From Sipunculus nudus (Eukaryota > Annelida > Sipuncula > Golfingiida > Sipunculidae): 64,000 nucleotides of DNA. A program made the translations under genes and the position numbers. Positions within the stretch are counted from its first letter, which is position 1; the number at the start of each line of letters is the position of its first letter. The stretch is taken from NCBI GenBank assembly GCA_026874595.1, contig CM049310.1, positions 77,493,056-77,557,055 on the forward strand, read 5' to 3'. The notes under the pieces are model-generated. The model searched no databases, was not told the DNA's origin, and saw nothing but the letters and a program-made list of their open reading frames with translations. Positions 1 through 10,030 of the stretch are shown here, piece after piece.

Positions 1-1085
1 ATGTCACCAACTCAGATTACCTCTAAGACCTTGAAAACTGCATCAAGGTCATCCATGTTTAAAACTGACCTAGCCTTTGAAATTTAAGATGCATCAATGC
101 TGCAAGTTTGGTGACTGTACCACAAATTCTTTTGGAACAAGGGCAAAGTTGATCTGTGAAACAGATCTAGTATGTCCCCCGCCTGATATGGGAATATTTA
201 GAAAAAAGTTGTGAATACATGTATGAAATTAGAGATAGGTCAATATCACACAGGCAGATTACCTCTGCAACCTTGAAAACTGCAAGAAGGTGATCCATTT
301 TTTAACCTGACCTGGCCCTTGAAGAGGTTTATCAATGCTGAATGTTTGGTGACTGTGCCTCATATTCTTTTTGAGTAATATTGCATCAACATCATTTTAG
401 CTTTGTTGCCGCTGTGCTCTTGAAAAATGTGTCAAGGTCATCCATGTATGAACTTGATCTAGCCCTTGATAAGGTTCATCAAGGCTGCAAGTTTGGTGAC
501 TGTACCTCAAATTCTTTTTGAGTTATTGCATCAACATCATTTTAGCATTGTAGCCGCTGTGCTCCTGAAAAATGTGTCAGGGTTAATCCATGTACGAACC
601 TGATCAAGCCCTTGATAAGGTTCATCAAGGCTGCAAGTTTGGTGACTGTACCTCAAATTCTTTTTGAATTATTGCATTAATATCATTTTAGCATTATCAC
701 CTCAGTGATCTTGAAAAAATACATCAAGATCATCAGTGTTTGAACTTGACCTAGCACTTAATTAGATTCATCAATGCTGCAAGTTTGGTGACGGTACCTT
801 AAATTCTTTTTGAGTTATTGCGTTAACATTATTTTAGCATTATCACCACTGTGACCTTGAAAATGTATCGTGGTCATGCATGTTCGAACTTGATCTAGCC
901 CTTGATATGGTTCATCAAGGCTGCAAGTTTGCTGACTGTACCTCAAATTCTTTTTGAGTTTTTGCCTTAACATAATTTTAGCATTATCACAGCTGTGACC
1001 TTGAAAAATGCGTCAAGGTCATCCATGTTCAAACTAGGCCTAGTCCTTGATAAGGTTCATCGGATTTTATATGAAATTTATTGTA
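1..1085. repeat. Tandem repeat array, about 146-bp unit
   Basis: An anchor beginning CTGCAAGTTTGG recurs at 100, 338 (variant), 485, 631, 777 and 921, with spacings of 147, 146, 146 and 144 from the second copy on. A degenerate last unit runs out near 1085. Each unit holds a CTTGAA(A)AATG segment, a GGTCATCCATGT segment and a CTTGATAAGGTTCATC segment. No reading frame survives the array. The units resemble the internal tandem cores of the non-autonomous elements elsewhere in the window, but no terminus is seen here, so the family is unassigned. Confidence 0.85.
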
Positions 1086-1505
1086 ACAGTGCCTCAAGTA
1101 CCAGAAAATTAAAGTTGATTCATAATTATTAAATATTTAAAAAGTCGTCAGAGAGATGGACAAACAAAGCTGATCACTTTATTTCCCATTTTGCTGAGAC
1201 AGGAAAATATATTCTTTAAATTTGCAAATAATAAATAACTGAAAACTCTGGAAAAATATTTTCAGCACTACAAACAACATGGCCCCCATTCAAGTCTCAG
1301 TGTCCAAATTTTACCTTTTTAATTTCCTAGCTGTCAACATCTGTTCAAAACACAAATCTAAAAACATTTTTTTTTCTTGGGGATTTGGGGCATGGCATAA
1401 CTCACTGGTGTTTTCCTCTACTTTATATTTATTATATTCATTTTGAACTCTTAAATTTTTAATATTCAGAGAAATAATAATGTTGAGTTTTAGGCAAGAT
1501 TTAAT
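1086..1505. other. Gene-free A+T-rich spacer
   Basis: No gene is seen. Positions 1145-1210 hold a dispersed segment (GGACAAACAAAGCTGATCAC, then CCATTTTGCTGAG) that recurs degenerately near 17880, 26185, 27235, 27440 and 39005, so this is repeat debris rather than unique sequence. Confidence 0.6.
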
Positions 1506-1638
1506 GTAGAATACAGGTAGCTAGTCCACAAGCGACTACGTGTATCTGCTGAAATCAGAGTGGGACGGGTGAAGTGAGGCATGTATTGAGTGGCAAGGGG
1601 AAATAGAGTGAGGTGTGTTGTATATTAGCATGGATGTC
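1506..1638 (+). repeat. Left end of a type III repeat element, split by a retrotransposon
   Basis: The segment TAGTCCACAAGCGACTAC, then GTGTATCTGC and GTGGGACGGGTGAAGTGAGG, matches the start of the element at about 46130. Sequence runs colinear with that copy up to position 1638, where a long terminal repeat begins. The element resumes at 10823. The short inverted pair AGTC(C/G) and CGACT around ACAAG is typical of this terminus type in the window. Confidence 0.7.
1634..1638. repeat. Target-site duplication (left copy), ATGTC
   Basis: ATGTC directly precedes the 5' LTR and is repeated at 10823-10827 directly after the 3' LTR. An uninterrupted paralogue of the target at about 46235 has ATGTC once. 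This fixes the outer limits of the Mag-like element. Confidence 0.85.
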
Positions 1639-1815
1639 TGTTGTGTATGAATCATATTCAATATTAAAAAATCACATGGTCAAACTTACACAGTCACATG
1701 ATACACCGAGTCGCGTGATATGTATGGCACAAGTTTGCCACCATCTTGAGTAATCAGTAAACATTGTTAAGTTACTCAGTCGTGGTGTCAGTCATTTACA
1801 TACACGAACACAACA
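1639..1815 (+). mobile_element. 5' LTR of Mag-like Ty3/Gypsy retrotransposon
   Basis: The 177-bp repeat begins TGTTGTGT and ends ACACAACA, which are perfect 8-bp inverted termini with canonical TG/CA ends. Its last 52 bp reappear with four differences at 10771-10822. The target duplication ATGTC flanks the pair. A primer-binding site follows four bases downstream. The LTR length and lineage recall the Steamer-type Mag elements of bivalves; that comparison is from memory and untested. Confidence 0.85.
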
Positions 1816-1819
1816 GATC

Positions 1820-1830
1820 TGGCGACAAAG
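1820..1830 (+). promoter_or_regulatory. Primer-binding site of the Mag-like element
   Basis: TGGCGACAAAG starts four bases after the LTR. It begins with the TGG that pairs with the universal CCA end of a tRNA and lies directly before the Gag start codon at 1831. TGGCGAC at this place is usual in Mag-lineage elements; the tRNA identity was not established. Confidence 0.7.
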
Positions 1831-2610
1831 ATGGCTGAGTCTCACCTCCCACCTCCTCAGCCATTCCTTGACAGTCCTGGTGAACCTTTGATACCATGGT
1901 CACGTTGGTACAACTCCTTCAATATGCACATGGTTGCCACGTGCCTTGATCAAAGAGACATTGCCGACGTTCGTAAACGCGCAGTCCTTCTCCATTGCCT
2001 TGGCACGGAAGGACAAAGGATACTTCATTCACTTGGGACTTCAGGGACGTACCAGGAAGCAGTAAGTACGCTTGAATTTCATTTCGGCCCTAACAAATCA
2101 GTAATAATGGAACGTTACCGCTTCCGGCAACGAGCCCAGTTACCTGGTGAAAACATATCATCTTATGTTGCCACGCTTAAAGAACTGTCTTCTACGTGTA
2201 AATTTGGAACTATGACAGATGAACTAATCAGGGATCAGTTGATTGAGAAAACGAACATTCCACGTGTGCGTGAAAGATTCTTGATGGAGCCTGAGTTCTT
2301 GACCCTGGAGCGTGCATTAGTTCTAGCTACGCAGATAGATGGTGCTATATCCGAGGCTTGGAAACTTGAAACTGAAACTTCTAATGCTACAACAAGCATT
2401 CACAGATTTAAACTTCATGACAGATCTGCTGAATCAGGTGTTTTCAAACAACCAGCTAGCTTCCATCAGGGTCAGAGACCGCAGACCTACAAGCAGCCAA
2501 GTGGAAGTATGTACAAGCCTGGACAAAAGAAAATGTCGTGCAGAAATTGTGGTTCAAACGCTCATAATACATGTAGCCACAAGTGCCCAGCTAAAGGCAA
2601 GGAATGCTGA
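1831..2610 (+). pseudogene. gag: Gag of Mag-like retrotransposon, truncated by a stop
   Basis: The 259-codon frame encodes a retrotransposon Gag that would package element RNA in a cytoplasmic particle. It opens with a proline-rich PPPQPF motif and a W-x-x-W-x-x-x-F pattern (residues about 10-30). A helical capsid-like segment spans residues 50-170, and the frame ends in a zinc-knuckle region, CRNCGSNAH...CPAKGKEC (about 236-259). The start lies directly after the primer-binding site. TGA at 2608-2610 is a point change: the duplicate copy reads CGA at 7811 and continues. Further lesions follow before the protease region, so a functional Gag-Pol is not expected. Confidence 0.8.
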
Positions 2611-2969
2611 AAACTTAACATAAACTTAACCACTTTGAGAAAATGTGTCGTAGCAGTGGTTATGTATGTCAGATTGAAATTCCAGCATCAGAATCAGAGA
2701 GTCCTACTGTGCCAGTTCCAGTCAGCATATTCGACTCACTGATGAGGTTACAGAGGCCGATTGTTTTAAATCCTGCACATTGACACTCCATGTAGTACAG
2801 CTGAACCTAATGATGGACATTGGTTCAAAGGTTTCAATTATAAACAAGTCTACAGACTGTAAACATTTCAAAGCCAGTCCTCTTATGCCAGCTACTCAGA
2901 AGCTAACCAGCTACAATGGAACCGACATAACTGTTTGTGGTGTAGTTTCCTTAGATGTTCAGTATGGAG
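2095..2969 (+). repeat. 875-bp Mag segment, copy 1 of a direct duplication
   Basis: Positions 2095-2969 are repeated at 7298-8172 with a constant offset of 5203 and about five substitutions (for example near 2510, 2608, 2713, 2740 and 2848). The segment covers the second half of Gag and the start of the protease region. The two copies flank a tyrosine-recombinase retroelement. The junctions are AAAT|CAG on one side and GTATGGAG on the other. Confidence 0.9.
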
Positions 2970-3562
2970 CTAAAGAGAAATCTGAGAATTCTAAAGATAG
3001 GAAAGACCTTACTGAGTCTTCAATGAATATGTACGAATGGACGTCCGCGTTCCATACATTCATGGGCGTGTATTGTTCTAACCCAAACCTGTGTAGTGAA
3101 GCCCCTCGTCTTTGTTCCTATATGGAGTCGGTTAGATCTCTATACAATAAGGGATATGACTGGCGTACTTATGACTTAGAGTTCCGTAAGCTCAGGGCGC
3201 ACACAGGGAGACGCTGGGATCGGCGCCATCCTGACCTATGGATGGACGCCGTGACCAAGCGTGACAACCACAGGGGTCATGCCAAATCTAATAAGTCTGG
3301 TCAGCCCTTTCGCGCAAACCCAACAGGGGTTTGCTTTGGGTTCAATAAGCACAGGCAATGTCCCAAAAACCCATGCCCATATGCCCACATATGCAGTTTC
3401 TGTGGGGGAAATCACCCATTCAAATCCTGCTTACAACGTCCCCAGACAAATTCTAACAGCAAAGAACAGTACCCAGGTCCGAGACAGGAAGTTAGGAGAC
3501 AGGCCCCTAATACAAACCAAAGAAAGGTTGCCTTCCCCATTCAACGGTCAGGCACTAGATGA
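2780..3562 (+). pseudogene. Chimeric frame: Mag protease start fused to DIRS Gag
   Basis: Residues 1 to about 63 are the Mag aspartic protease start, with a DIGSKVSII active-site-like motif. At position 2970 the sequence switches, in frame, to a DIRS-type Gag-like protein. Its basic C-terminal half has a Cys/His cluster (CFGF...CPKNPCPYAH...CSFCGGNH, about residues 185-215). The joint coincides exactly with the end of the 875-bp duplication. The N-terminal part of the DIRS Gag is missing. The fusion is a rearrangement by-product, not a recognised protein. Confidence 0.75.
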
Positions 3563-5099
3563 TTTACTTGCGGAGGTAGGGTACCCCAATAGGGATAGGA
3601 ATTTCCTCTATTCTGGTTTCTTAGAGGGTTTTGATATAGGATACCAAGGGCCTGCATTAAATTCTCAAAGCGAAAACCACACATCAGCTCTCAGTCAGCC
3701 TGAGGTAGTGTCTGCCAAATTGAGCAAAGAGCTTTCGTTAGGAAGGATAATGGGCCCTTATGATACTATTCCATTTCAAAATTTTAAAGTGTCTCCTCTT
3801 GGGGTAGTGCCGAAGAAGAACCCTGGTCAGTTTAGGTTAATTCACAACCTGTCCTACCCCTCATCCGAGTCAGTAAATGAAGGCATTCCCAGGGAACTGA
3901 TACGCGTTAATTATGCCACATTTGATGATGCCATTAGACTTCTCAAGCCTTTGGGCCAAGCAGCATTTATGGCAAAAACCGATATAGAATCTGCGTTCCG
4001 TCTGCTGCCTATATCCCCGAACAACTATCCTCTGTTAGGTTTTAAGTGGGAAGGACAGTGCTATTTTGACCGCTGCTTGCCCATGGGCTGCTCGTCTTCA
4101 TGCTGTCTCTTTGAGAAATTTAGTTCGGCATTAGAATTCATAACCAAAAAACAAATGCAAACCAATAGGGTGATACATGTCCTGGACGAATTTTTATTCA
4201 TTGCGGAAACTGAGTCCTCTTGCAAGAAATTGCTGGAAGCCTTTCTTGCACTTTGTCATAAACTAGGGGTCCCAATTGTACATGATAAAACAGAAGGTCC
4301 TTCACAGATAATTACTTTTCTGGGTATCGAAATTGATGTCCAGGCGCAATATGCTAGGTTGCCCTTTGATAAGTTGACAAAAGCTAGGGAGATTATTTCA
4401 GCCCTCCTGTATAAGGAAAAGGCCACACTTCGGGAGCTACAGTCCCTGATAGGGTTCTTAAACTTTACCTGTGTCGTAGTCCTGCCTGGTAGGGCCTTTC
4501 TCAGGCGCCTTATTGACCGTACTTATGGGTTAAAACTACCACACCATCGTACCAGATTGACAAACCAAGTCAAACTAGACCTGAAGGTTTGGCTACATTT
4601 CTTAGACTGTTTTAATGGCAAGTCATTTTTTCTCGAGGAATCCTGGATCTCCTCTGATGAATTACATTTACAGACTAAAGCCACTGTCAGTTTAGGATTT
4701 GGCGCCGTTCTCTGCAGTGAATGGTTCTATGGGAAATGGCCAGTGTCCTGGCAAGATTATGATATGGTAACCCTGGAACTGTGGCCCATCGTTGCTGCTC
4801 TTGAGGTATGGGGTGAACGATTGTCCAACAAGAAGTTGAGATTGATGACTGATAATATGGCGTTAGTTAATATTCTAAACAAGAAATCCACTCCACAGCC
4901 GCACACAATGTGCTTAATAAGGCGGTTAGTGCTGATATCTCTCAAGTTCAATATTCTTGTTAAAGGTATGCATATAAAACAGAAAGGAAACCTAGCTTAT
5001 ACTTTGTCGCAATTGCAGGTAGATCGCTTCCGCAAGCTGGCTCAGGGAGTGAACAAAAACCCGACCCCTGCTCCAGCTCCCCCAGCATCACTGAGCTAA
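3261..5099 (+). pseudogene. DIRS reverse transcriptase-RNase H, catalytic residues changed
   Basis: This 612-codon frame overlaps the Gag-like frame. It carries an RT domain (about residues 165-400; motifs FRLIHNLSYP, AKTDIESAFRLLPI, LPMGCSSSCC) and a DIRS-type RNase H (about 440-590; LGFGAVL, LELWPIVAALEVW, MTDNMALVNILNKK). It would copy element RNA and degrade the template. Several catalytic positions are altered: the usual LDD is LDE (D309, E310), the first RNase H aspartate position reads QTKA (K473), and the last (A-D-x-L-S in relatives) is AYTLS (Y580). The frame is long but the enzyme is very probably dead. The 5' end is inside the Gag frame, so the exact start is uncertain. Confidence 0.85.
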
Positions 5100-5970
5100 T
5101 GGGTGTAGGTCAGTACTTAGTTGTCAATAGCTTATCACTTCAGACCAAAAAAGCATATAAACAGGTCTGGAGCAGTTTCCACTCATTCTGTCAAAGCCAG
5201 GGTCACTCCCAGTGGTCTCTATTACCAGTTCAGCCTCTTGCAGTGTTCCTTTTTTTGTCCAAGAAGTATTCTTCCGGCTGTTGTGGCTCCACTTTAGCTT
5301 CAACAGCATCAGCCATTTCTTTCATACACAAACTAGCAAATTTGACAGACCCTACAGCCTCTGAAGCTGTCAAAAGGCTGCTGCAGGGAGCTAGGAAATT
5401 AACCCCTAAAGTAGACCTACGTTATCCCATATCGCTTAGTATTCTACACCAGCTAGTTAGAGCTCTTCCATGCACATCCAATAATGTATATGAATGTAAA
5501 CTGTTCACTGCTCTGTACCTTGTAGCCTTCCATGGGTTTTTCCGTATTGGTGTAGTACAATTGTCAGATGTATCAGTGGAGGCGGCTCTTGGTTACGCAA
5601 GGATAAAGATTAGGCATGCAAAAAACATGCCTCCAGGTCTATGCCAAATGGTAGTCCTACAGACTAAAACCCCAGGCCCTTGCCCTGTCAGAGCCTTAGC
5701 CACATTTTTACAAATCAGAGGGAATCGTAAAGGTGCTCTGTTTAGCAGCCCTTCAGCTTCCCCAGTCAGTCGTTCAGAGTTCACAGCTCAGCTGAACAAG
5801 GAGCTCATATTCTGTAAACTTGACCCGGCTCTTTTCAAAGGCCATTCGTTTGGATTGGAGCTGCTACAGAGGCTGCTATAATTGGTAAATCAGACAGTGA
5901 AATTCGTAACCTAGGAAGATGGAAATCAAATGCTTTCATGCGTTATATTAGGATGTTTCAAGCTCAGTAG
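5099..5970 (+). pseudogene. DIRS tyrosine recombinase, frameshifted at the HxxR box
   Basis: The frame encodes a phage-integrase-like recombinase that would insert the circular DNA intermediate. It shows an N-terminal core-binding region (residues about 10-95) and a catalytic domain with FFRIG (Arg149) and LQTKT (Lys190). The third box begins GHSF (His249), and then the frame is lost at about 5851: one base is missing where the HxxR arginine codon should be. The recorded frame ends at 5881. The other frame continues the family C-terminus (LGRWKS, then the RYI nucleophile region) to a TAG at 5968-5970. The frameshift removes the Arg and the Tyr nucleophile, so the gene is inactive. Confidence 0.85.
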
Positions 5971-6614
5971 CTAAGGTTACGAGCCCTGATATTTGTATAT
6001 AAGTGAAGACCCATGTGGGCTTCCAAGGAAAGGACTCAGGGTGCATCATGATGTATTACATATGCCTTTATGATTGGAAACAGCAGTGCCCGTTTTAATT
6101 GGCTGTGCATAGACAGATTTGGACTATATTGGTAACCTCTGCAGCTGTTCAGCCACTTTCATGTTTTTATTTATATCTGGCAATATATGAACATTTAGGT
6201 TATTTGTTTTGTGGGGTGACCCAAGTGGGCACCCCCATGATGTTATGTGTATTGTATTGATTGCATACCGTTTGGAATTGCTACACTTTTGGTTGTGTGA
6301 CCTAAGTGGGCACCTCTATAGTGTAAAGTTTATTGTATAGATCGCATACTGTTTTGACTTTTTACTCTTATTAGGTGACCCAGGTGGGCACCCCCACGGT
6401 ATAAGGTGTAACTTCATATACATATCATATATGGATATCCGGCGTCCTAATGATCTTTCACTAAATATGGACATTAGCGATTTTGTTGTTGATGTAATTA
6501 TATTAAATGCACTGCACCACAGGAGCAGAGATATTTACGTAATTTGTTACCAGCCATATCCAGCTCAGCAGCAAGTAGGTAGGGGCCATGGTGGGGGGCC
6601 ACATGTGGCCTATG
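5971..6614 (+). other. DIRS 3' non-coding region with internal direct repeats
   Basis: No gene is seen. A motif reading GTGACC(C/T)A(A/G)GTGGGCACC recurs about three times (near 6215, 6297 and 6377), each about 80 bp apart. It lies between the recombinase stop and repeat B1. Its role is unknown. Confidence 0.6.
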
Positions 6615-6777
6615 GCGTGCTGAGCCCCACCCTGGTTCAGGGCAGCAATTTTGCCCTGTTTTGTAAATTATATGCAAATAAAGTTTTTGTAAATTGGCCT
6701 TACGGCCCTTACCACCAAACATTGATTTATTCATCTGAATGATCTGCTGTGTTGTGTGTGCGTGTGTGAGCATAAAT
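6615..6777 (+). repeat. Split direct repeat B1 of the DIRS element
   Basis: The 163-bp copy begins GCGTGCTGAGCCCC and ends GAGCATAAAT. It is essentially identical to 7139-7301. It contains AATAAA at 6677-6682, a likely polyadenylation signal, and a GT-rich stretch TGTTGTGTGTGCGTGTGTG. Confidence 0.85.
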
Positions 6778-7138
6778 TTCCGGTTAGTTTGCAAGACTAA
6801 CAGGTTTTATGCGAACATACGGTTCACGGCAGACGATTTACACTATCTAAGTTTAACTGGACCTTGACCTTCACCTCAGTCCGCAGTCAAGTCCATTTCC
6901 GGTAATTTTGGCCAATCACAGACAATTAGCCATTTGGCGTGGGATTTGTATCTGCCAGGCTATATATGGGTCTCTATCGGCATCATATTCACTTTTCATT
7001 TGCTGCCTCGCTGGATTTATTGCTGAATTCCACCTCCCACCCCTCCTCCTTTTTCTTCTATTGTAGAATTACCCTATGCTTGGTTTTGTATATATTTATT
7101 GAATGTATCATTTTGTTTTTGTGAAGCTGTATGTAGGG
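6778..7138 (+). repeat. Region A2 of the DIRS element
   Basis: The 361-bp segment lies between B1 and B2, where PAT-like DIRS elements carry A2. It contains a TATA-like CTATATATGG near 6959 and the TTCACTTTTCATTT stretch beyond it. In an intact element the same sequence would be present upstream of Gag as A1; no such copy exists near 2970. Confidence 0.7.
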
Positions 7139-7301
7139 GCGTGCTGAGCCCCACCCTGGTTCAGGGCAGCAATTTTGCCCTGTTTTGTAAATTATATGCA
7201 AATAAAGTTTTTGTAAATTGGCCTTACGGCCCTTACCACCAAACATTGATTTATTCATCTGAATGATCTGCTGTGTTGTGTGTGCGTGTGTGAGCATAAA
7301 T
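7139..7301 (+). repeat. Split direct repeat B2, right end of the DIRS element
   Basis: Second copy of the 163-bp B repeat, with AATAAA at 7201-7206. Its final AAAT is shared with the Mag sequence that starts at 7298, so the junction has four bases of ambiguity. Confidence 0.85.
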
Positions 7302-8172
7302 CAGTAATAATGGAACGTTACCGCTTCCGGCAACGAGCCCAGTTACCTGGTGAAAACATATCATCTTATGTTGCCACGCTTAAAGAACTGTCTTCTACGT
7401 GTAAATTTGGAACTATGACAGATGAACTAATCAGGGATCAGTTGATTGAGAAAACGAACATTCCACGTGTGCGTGAAAGATTCTTGATGGAGCCTGAGTT
7501 CTTGACCCTGGAGCGTGCATTAGTTCTAGCTACGCAGATAGATGGTGCTATATCCGAGGCTTGGAAACTTGAAACTGAAACTTCTAATGCTACAACAAGC
7601 ATTCACAGATTTAAACTTCATGACAGATCTGCTGAATCAGGTGTTTTCAAACAACCAGCTAGCTTCCATCAGGGTCAGAGACCGCAGACCTACAAGCAGC
7701 CAAGTGGAAGTACGTACAAGCCTGGACAAAAGAAAATGTCGTGCAGAAATTGTGGTTCAAACGCTCATAATACATGTAGCCACAAGTGCCCAGCTAAAGG
7801 CAAGGAATGCCGAAAACTTAACATAAACTTAACCACTTTGAGAAAATGTGTCGTAGCAGTGGTTATGTATGTCAGATTGAAATTCCAGCATCAGAATCAG
7901 AGAGTCCTACTGTACCAGTTCCAGTCAGCATATTCGACTTACTGATGAGGTTACAGAGGCCGATTGTTTTAAATCCTGCACATTGACACTCCATGTAGTA
8001 CAGCTGAACCTAATGATGGACATTGGTTCAAAGGTTTCAATTATAAACGAGTCTACAGACTGTAAACATTTCAAAGCCAGTCCTCTTATGCCAGCTACTC
8101 AGAAGCTAACCAGCTACAATGGAACCGACATAACTGTTTGTGGTGTAGTTTCCTTAGATGTTCAGTATGGAG
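7298..8172 (+). repeat. 875-bp Mag segment, copy 2 of a direct duplication
   Basis: Mirror of 2095-2969. Here the Gag frame is open past the TGA of copy 1 (CGA at 7811) and ends at 7945, but the zinc-knuckle and Gag-Pol junction are still out of frame with the protease. Downstream, the sequence continues into intact-order Mag protease and RT. Confidence 0.9.
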
Positions 8173-9010
8173 ATCAGTGTCTGCCAGACTACAAGTTCTA
8201 TGTAACAAAGCAAGGTGCAAATCTTATGGGCATTGACTTGTTTAACAGTCTAGGGTTTGAAATTACCAGACAGGAAACAGGGGTTAACACTTTCGATGTA
8301 GCTTGCAAATTACCTGAATTGTTCACTGGATTTGGCAAAGTCACAAAGTATGCTCACTCTCCACGCGCAGACCCTAATGATGCACCTGTGTCACAGAAAT
8401 TACGTTGTTTGCCACTGTCACTTCGGGATGAGGTGTCAAAAGAGCTCAAACAGCTCGAAGAGCAAGATATCATTGACAGGATTGACTCCTCTCCCTGGAT
8501 TTCAAATCTCATCGTGGCACGCAGGAAGTTTAGAGACATTCGTTTGTGTGTTGACTTGCGCCCTGTCAACAAAACCATCATACCAGACAAATATCCGTTG
8601 CCAACACTTTCCAAACTAACTGCAGAATTCTATGGAACTAGAAAGTTTACCAAACTATACCTTAGACGCAGATACCAACAGATTCTGCTGGTTGAAGAAA
8701 GCAGAAATCTCACAGCTTTCATTACACTTGATGCGTCTTCCAGTACAAACGTATGCCTTACGGTCTGTCATCCGCACCAAGTGCATTTCAGAAAATCCTG
8801 TCATCAGTACTTTCTGCCTGTCCAGGGACTGTTCATTTGATTGATGATGTAGTAGTTCATGGCAAGGACAAGGCCAAGCATGACAGCCGCCTAGAGATGG
8901 TCCTCAATAGACTGAGAGATGCTAACATAACTCTCAACAAAGACAAATGTCAATTTTCTCCTGGTGAAATTGAGATTGTTGGATACAAGGTCTCAGCATC
9001 TGGTGTGTAA
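7983..9010 (+). pseudogene. pol: Mag-like protease and reverse transcriptase, frameshifted
   Basis: The first frame (7983-8840) has the protease motif DIGSKVSII and the RT start (ELKQLEEQDIIDRIDSSPW, then LCVDLRPVNKTI, about residues 140-205). RT motif A reads KLYLRRRYQQILL: the catalytic aspartate is Tyr226. The frame is lost at about 8745. The next frame (8753-9010) carries MPYGLSSAPSAFQ and the catalytic LIDDVVVHG, then a stop at 9008-9010. In a working element this enzyme makes the DNA copy. Two independent lesions show that the copy is dead. Confidence 0.85.
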
Positions 9011-9025
9011 CCACTAGAGTCGAAC

Positions 9026-9460
9026 ATGGAGGCCATTATGAACATTCCAGAACCAGCAAATGTTAAAGAGCTACAGTCCTTCTTAGGAGCAGCAAACTTT
9101 TATCTTAAGTTTGTTCCCTTCTACACTCAAATGGCAGAGCCACTGTGCAAGTTACTTCGCCAAAGTGAACCATGGGAATGGAAAGAACCACAGCAGAATG
9201 CTTTTAAATCACTGAAGACACAAATCTGTTCGCCTTCAGTGCTAGCACATTTTGACCCAAACACTGACACGTTTGTCACGACGGATGCATCAGGATTATG
9301 CATTAGGAGCAGTGCTATCTCAGGTACAAAGTGGTCAGGAAAAACCAATCGCATTCGCATTGAGCACTCTCTCCGAAGCTTAACAAAAATATTCCACCAG
9401 CAAACGTGAATCTATCGCTGCTTATATGCATCAGAGCACTGGGGTATGTTTAGCCGTGAC
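9026..9460 (+). pseudogene. pol: Mag-like RT thumb/connection and RNase H start, broken
   Basis: The frame 9026-9409 continues RT (VKELQSFLGAANFYLKFVP) into RNase H (FVTTDASGL, about residues 85-92). Bits of the remaining RNase H (SKRES, then ASEHW) are readable in two other frames up to about 9450, so at least two small indels occurred. Sequence homology to the family stops near 9460. Confidence 0.75.
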
Positions 9461-10030
9461 AACCCTACTCAGTAGGCAATTGGATAATTGGGCTGGTAAG
9501 CCTACTCGAGTCGTAATACAAGTTATATCTAGGAATGTATTGCAGTGGTCTTCCATCAAGTTGCATTCATATCGTGGTAAACGGCCCATAATCTCAATAT
9601 TATGCTAAAAATAATGAATCTACACAATAGTATACATGTGAGCTCACAACCCAAACTGAAACACCGTCTCCATGGACACAAGTCATTTCCTGTATCGCCT
9701 GCAAGCTGCCTGCGTCCTGTAACCCGTGTGAGCCATGCTTGTGTTCATGCGGTCATAAATTCAACAAACACGCCAAAGGGTTTACCAATTTGCTTGGGTA
9801 AAACGAAACTTTTCTCGCTCATGTTTGGTATTATTAGAAAGTACACAAAAAAATGCTAACGATTGGGCTGGTTTATGTTTATTGACAGTTTACCTGTAGG
9901 CCATGAAGCATTGTCAGAAATGACGAAAATATTTGCATCTTCATTAATGTGTTCCTCAGACATAGATGTCATGACACTCTGGCGCTAGTAATCTGGTCAT
10001 AATGCCAGAGGGTTGATATGATGCTAGGGT
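9461..10030. other. Unrecognised insert or diverged stretch inside Mag pol
   Basis: The region should encode the rest of RNase H and the zinc-binding part of integrase, but no such motif is visible in any frame. ATTGGGCTGGT occurs at 9487-9497 and 9862-9872. These could be target duplications of a 364-bp insertion (9498-9861), though no clear terminal inverted repeats are seen. Confidence 0.4.

Larger units (their letters stand above)
2970..7301 (+). mobile_element. DIRS-type tyrosine-recombinase retroelement, 5'-truncated
   Basis: Gene order is Gag-like, reverse transcriptase/RNase H, then tyrosine recombinase, with the last two overlapping by a base or two (ATG at 5099). No integrase or LTR is present. 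The 3' part has B1-A2-B2 order (6615-6777, 6778-7138, 7139-7301), the split-direct-repeat layout of PAT/Ngaro-like DIRS elements. The matching A1 repeat expected at the 5' end is absent, because the element begins mid-Gag at 2970. B2 ends at CATAAAT, directly against Mag sequence. These elements are copied through circular DNA and join the genome by recombinase, normally without target duplication. Confidence 0.85.

Noticed and set aside
6431-6742. 103-codon frame near the DIRS 3' end
   Set aside because: Lies in the non-coding tail and split repeat B1; the duplicate B2 gives the same frame fragment on the other strand. No protein motif.
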